A stretch of DNA of 64,000 bases from assembly GCA_016235555.1 (NCBI GenBank), contig JACRKC010000027.1, positions 21,691 to 85,690 of the forward strand, given 5' to 3'. This stretch comes from Verrucomicrobiota bacterium. Its GTDB lineage: Bacteria; Verrucomicrobiota; Verrucomicrobiia; Opitutales; Opitutaceae. The position numbers and the translations under genes are program-made. The notes under the pieces were generated by a model. The model did not search any database. It was not told the origin of the DNA and worked only from the letters and a program-made list of their open reading frames with translations. This document shows, piece by piece, positions 60,431-64,000 of the stretch; position 1 is the stretch's first letter, and each line of letters opens with the position of its first letter.

Positions 60431-60563
60431 GTGACTCAAACTGAGGTCACTGATCTGTAGCGGCGGTCTGTGACCGCCGAACGAATACCCTTGGCGCAAC
60501 GCCGGCGGTCATAGATCGCCGCTACAACCGAGGCTCTCGAGAACTGACATCACTTTGAGTTAC
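60431..60563. repeat. MITE-like palindrome with TGACTCAAACTGAGGTCA ends
   Basis: GACTCAAACTGAGGTCA (from 60432) and the inverted TGACATCACTTTGAGTTA (to 60562) enclose TGTAGCGGCGGT / GATCGCCGCTACA stems. Confidence 0.65.
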
Positions 60564-60690
60564 GCCCCCAACAGACTGTCAGGCGAGGCGGCACTCGTCG
60601 CGCGTCGCCGCCGGCTGATACGTTGGCGGCAACTACCTGCCGGCGGAGCCAGGCTCCGCCGACCAACAAACCTGTTCTGACCACAATTCC

Positions 60691-63600
60691 ATGAAACTCC
60701 TCCGCGTGGTTTGCCCACTCGTTGCCGCCGTCATTTCGGCGTCGTTTGCCGCCGCCCTGCTGGTCTCCCCGGCGCGCGCCCAGGCCACCGCCGGCACCGG
60801 CGTCGTCACCGGTCGCGTGCTCAATCAGAGCACCGGCCAGTATCTCCGCACCGCGTCAGTCTCGATCGCGGGCACGAGCCTCGCCACCGTCTCGGAAGCC
60901 GGCGGCCAGTTCGTGCTCTCCGGCGTGCCGGCCGGTGCGGTCAAGCTGATCGTCTCTTACGAAGGCCTCGATACGGCGGAGATCGCGCTGTCCGTCGCGC
61001 CCGGCCAGACGATCACGCGTGACGTCGACCTTACGAGCAAGGCCTACGCCGCTGGGAACATCATCCGCATGGGCGAGTTCGTCGTCGCCACTGAGCGTGA
61101 GGGCAACGCCAAGGCCATCCAGGAACAGCGCGAGGCGATCAACTTCAAGCAGGTCATGGCCTCGGATGCCTTCGGCGACGTGTCGGAGGGCAACATCGGC
61201 GAATTCCTCAAGCTCATGCCCGGCATCTCCATCGACTACGTCGAGGCCGACGCCCGCTCCATCAGTGTCGGCGGCCTCGATCCGAAATACACCACCGTCA
61301 TGATGGACGGCGCGCCGCTCGCGAGCGCCGGTTCGTCGGACCTCGGCACGGGCCGCGTCACCGAACTCGAACAACTCTCGGTGGCGAGCATCGAGACCAT
61401 CGAACTCAACCGCACGCCCACGCCCGAAGTGTCCGGCAGCGCGCTCGCCGGCGTCGTCAACCTGCGCAGCAAGGGCGCCTTCGACCGCAAGGGCCGCCAG
61501 GTGCGCTTCCAGACCAGCTTCGCCGCCAACTCGCTCGATCTCACCACGGCCAGAACGCCGGGCCCCGACAACAAGCGGCGCTACAAGATCCAGCCCACGG
61601 CCACCCTCGAGTTCTCCGACGTCTTCCTCGGCGGCAAACTCGGCGTCCTCGCGGTTACAACTACTCGTGGGCCTTCGCCGAGCAGAAAGCCATCACCTAC
61701 ACTTGGACCTTCGACGCCGATCCCAACAACAACGCGACCGAGATTCCGCGCCTCAACAGCATCTCGCTGCGCGACTCGCCCAAGCCCACCGTCCGCCGCA
61801 ACTACAACGCGCGCGTCGACTACAAGGTCAGCAAGGACCTGTGGGTCTGGGGCCGCATCGACTTCAACACCTACTCGGCGCAGTTCTACAGCCGCGACCT
61901 CGGCTTCACTTTCGGCGGCAACGTCTACAACGCGCCCGGCGTCGCCGCCGCGCTCGTCAACCCGTCGGTCGAATACTCGCTCAACAGCCAGACCGCCGCG
62001 AGCGGCGCCTCGGTCAGCTACAACCAGGGCGGCGGCTCGACCAACAAGCACGGCGCCACCTCGACCGTGAGCAGCGGTTTCAATTTCCGCCGCGGCTCGT
62101 TCTCGGCCGACGTGCAGGGCAGCTTCTCCCGCAGCACCAACTGGTATCAGGACATCCCGTTCGGCTGGGTGTGGAGCGTGAACCCCGGCTCGATCTCCAA
62201 CCTCAGCCTCCGCTGGAACCGCGTCGCGCCGAACGACCCGAACATCTACATCACCCAGCTCGCCGGCGCCGACTGGCGCAACCTCGCCAACGTGCCCAAC
62301 GGCTTCACCGTGACGACGAACGACCGCTCCGGCGTCGACGAGAAATACAACCTCAAGGCCGACCTCCGGAATTCGTTCACGCAGTGGAAAGTGCCCGTGC
62401 AGTTGAAATACGGCGGCTCGATCAACGAGTCCAACCGCTACATCTGGCACCGCCGCGGCAACAGCCTCACGCACCTCGGTCGCGACGGCATCGCCAACAC
62501 CGCGGACGACGCCCCGGCGCTCTACGCCGAGACCGACTACCGCATGAACTGGCCCTTCGGTGGCAACCTCAACGGCGTCGTCAACTACGACCGCCACAAG
62601 CTCGCGCAGGAATACGGCGAGCACCCCGAGTGGTTCAGCACCATCAACCCCAACACCCTCCTCCAGCAGGACCTCACCACGCGCGCCATCGTGCGCGAGC
62701 AGATCGACGCGATCTACGCGCAGCCGATCTTCAAGTTCGGCAAGTTCGACCTCGCACCCGGCTTCCGCCACGAGCGCACGCGCGGCGTGTTCAACGCCCC
62801 CGCCTCGCTCACCGACGCGCAGACGCGCCTCCGGCTCACCGGCAGCCGCACCGGCACGGTCGACACCGCGTCGGGCGACTACATCCGCACGCGCTACGGC
62901 AGCATCCGCAAGGACGGCCACGCCGACTACCGCACCACGCTCTCCTACCTGCACGCCAACTACCGCTTCAGCCGCGATCTCCTCCTGCGCGCCTCCTACA
63001 ACGAGTCGATCACCCGCCCCGACCTCAACCGTCTCGCCGGCACGATCACGATCAACAACGACACCGCGATCCCGCCCACCGCCACCATCGGCAACCCCGA
63101 CCTCAAGCCCGAGCAGGCGCGCAACATCTACACCAGCCTCGAGTATTACCTGCCGAAACAGGTCGGCATGTTCTCCGTCTCGTTCTCGCGCCGCGATCTC
63201 AAGGATCTCATCCGGACCACCATCTTCGACATCCCGCCGGATGGCGAGTTCGACGGCGACCCGCAGTGGGCCGGCTGGCGCCTCAGCACGGTCGACAACG
63301 TCGCCAAGGCCCACAACAGCTCGTGGGAGTTCAGCTACCGCCAGCGCCTGAGTTTCCTGCCGTGGGAATTCGGCCGCGACTTCACGCTGTGGGCCAATCA
63401 CACGCATCTGATTTTCGACAACTACGACAACTTCCGCCGCCCGCAAAACATGGCCAACGGCGGCATCGAGTATCGCCGCGGCCGCTTCTCCGCGCGCTGG
63501 AACACGAACTGGACGAGCAACGTCCGCACCGGCGCCATCCCCGCCAACGGCTGGGCCTCCTACACCAACGAGAAGCTCTTCCACGACCTCCAGTTGAACT

Positions 63601-63755
63601 ACACCCTCTGGCGCAACTACACGCTCACGCTCACCGGGCGCAACGTCCTGCACGCGCCGCAGCTCATCACCTCCGCGGGCGGCCGCTCCGATATCATGAC
63701 GCGCTACCTCGACATCGGCAGCATCTGGACGTTTGGCGTGAAGGGCACCTTCTGA
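60691..63755 (+). pseudogene. TonB-dependent receptor interrupted by one frameshift
   Basis: Reads from ATG 60691 (MKLLRVVCPLVAAVISASF signal, CarboxypepD_reg-like VVTGRVLNQSTGQYLRTASV, TonB-box region GEFVVATEREGNAKAI, plug domain) to about 61650. There GVLAG-YNYSWAFAEQ continues only in another frame (from 61656), which then runs intact to 63755 and ends GSIWTFGVKGTF. Restoring one G near 61651-61655 gives a full receptor of about 1020 residues similar to the one at 33846-36860. A sequencing error or recent mutation is equally possible because the rest is intact. It lies between inverted copies of a MITE-like repeat. Confidence 0.85.
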
Positions 63756-63768
63756 GCGGCGCCGCCTG

Positions 63769-63838
63769 GTAGCAGCCGGGGTAACGAGGGTGATCCGCAC
63801 GGCAAGCCCGGCCTCCTCACGTCGGCCGCTACCACCGG
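63769..63838. repeat. Palindromic repeat after the broken receptor
   Basis: TGGTAGCAGCCGGGGTAACG pairs loosely with CACGTCGGCCGCTACCACC. Same family, inverted, as 49026-49099. Confidence 0.7.
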
Positions 63839-63852
63839 CGGCGTCGTTGTGA

Positions 63853-64000
63853 TTACTGCGTCTCGCGAAATAGAGTGACAAAAGTTCAGCGGTTCGGGGA
63901 GCGCACCCGTCTCGGGTGCTCGTGTCGGCGTCTCGCCGACACCTCCGAAGTCCTCGGCGGGACGCCGAGGACAGCCCGCGGGACGCGGGCGCTCCCCGAA
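63853..64000. mobile_element. MITE-like structured repeat, copy 2 (inverted, cut by window end)
   Basis: Inverted version of 60019-60224. TGTCGGC...GCCGACA here replaces GTGCCGGC...GCCGGCAC, a paired change that keeps the stem. The unit continues past the window end. Confidence 0.8.

Noticed and set aside
60019..60563. CRISPR-like array
   Set aside because: The repeats here are palindromes of different families, not regularly spaced direct repeats, and no cas gene is nearby.
61645..61665. Programmed frameshift
   Set aside because: No slippery heptamer or downstream structure characteristic of programmed shifting is seen at the break; mutation or sequence error is simpler.
61581..63881. Minus-strand 766-codon frame over the broken receptor
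   Set aside because: Antisense of the receptor barrel; composition is typical of shadow frames.

Overview
The window reads as a high-GC chromosomal segment from a Verrucomicrobiota bacterium, most likely family Opitutaceae. Evidence for this is family-level: several verrucomicrobial-type TonB-dependent receptors, a DUF1592/DUF1552 gene pair, a DmsE-type multiheme cytochrome next to an outer-membrane barrel, menaquinone-type UbiE, and many palindromic intergenic repeats. No rRNA, tRNA, CRISPR array, prophage or plasmid functions were seen. Adjacent genes are often coupled by 4-bp ATGA overlaps.

Layout. 1-6.3 kb (minus): a sensory operon of PAS histidine kinase, CheY-like regulator, hybrid kinase, periplasmic substrate-binding lipoprotein and PAS sensor (cut by the window edge). 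6.5-8.1 kb: a divergent chemoreceptor. 8.5-11.6 kb: a multiheme cytochrome lipoprotein and a large beta-barrel, a candidate porin-cytochrome conduit closed by a clear terminator. 12-16.2 kb (minus): a corrinoid protein, two uroporphyrinogen-decarboxylase-fold proteins and an M20 amidohydrolase. 16.4-21.6 kb: a divergent TonB receptor and a Tat-exported toroid-repeat protein. 21.8-27.4 kb (minus): a DUF1592, DUF1552 and ankyrin operon.

28-38 kb is an inositol locus: iolB-iolD-iolE plus a transaldolase on the minus strand, then an SDR dehydrogenase, a TonB receptor and a LacI regulator on the plus strand. Three near-identical 14-bp LacI-type operators lie before iolB, the receptor and the regulator, so one regulator probably controls the locus. 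38.4-52.7 kb is housekeeping: rpoN, a Ser/Thr kinase, erpA-like, ubiE/menG, HU, hisS, an ACT protein, a hydrolase, cdd, kbl, tdh, ogt, an S9 peptidase and a dGTPase. A 432-bp unit carrying a GxxExxY nuclease-like gene between 32-bp inverted repeats fills the gap between kbl and tdh.

52.7-59.3 kb looks like a small defence island: a UPF0175/PIN toxin-antitoxin pair, a 1388-residue nSTAND-WD40 protein and an upstream SIR2-like/TIR fusion. This two-gene SIR2-TIR plus nSTAND unit is the best candidate for an undescribed system. 59.4-64 kb holds an HD-domain protein, a dense repeat patch and a TonB receptor broken by one frameshift and flanked by inverted copies of a structured repeat.
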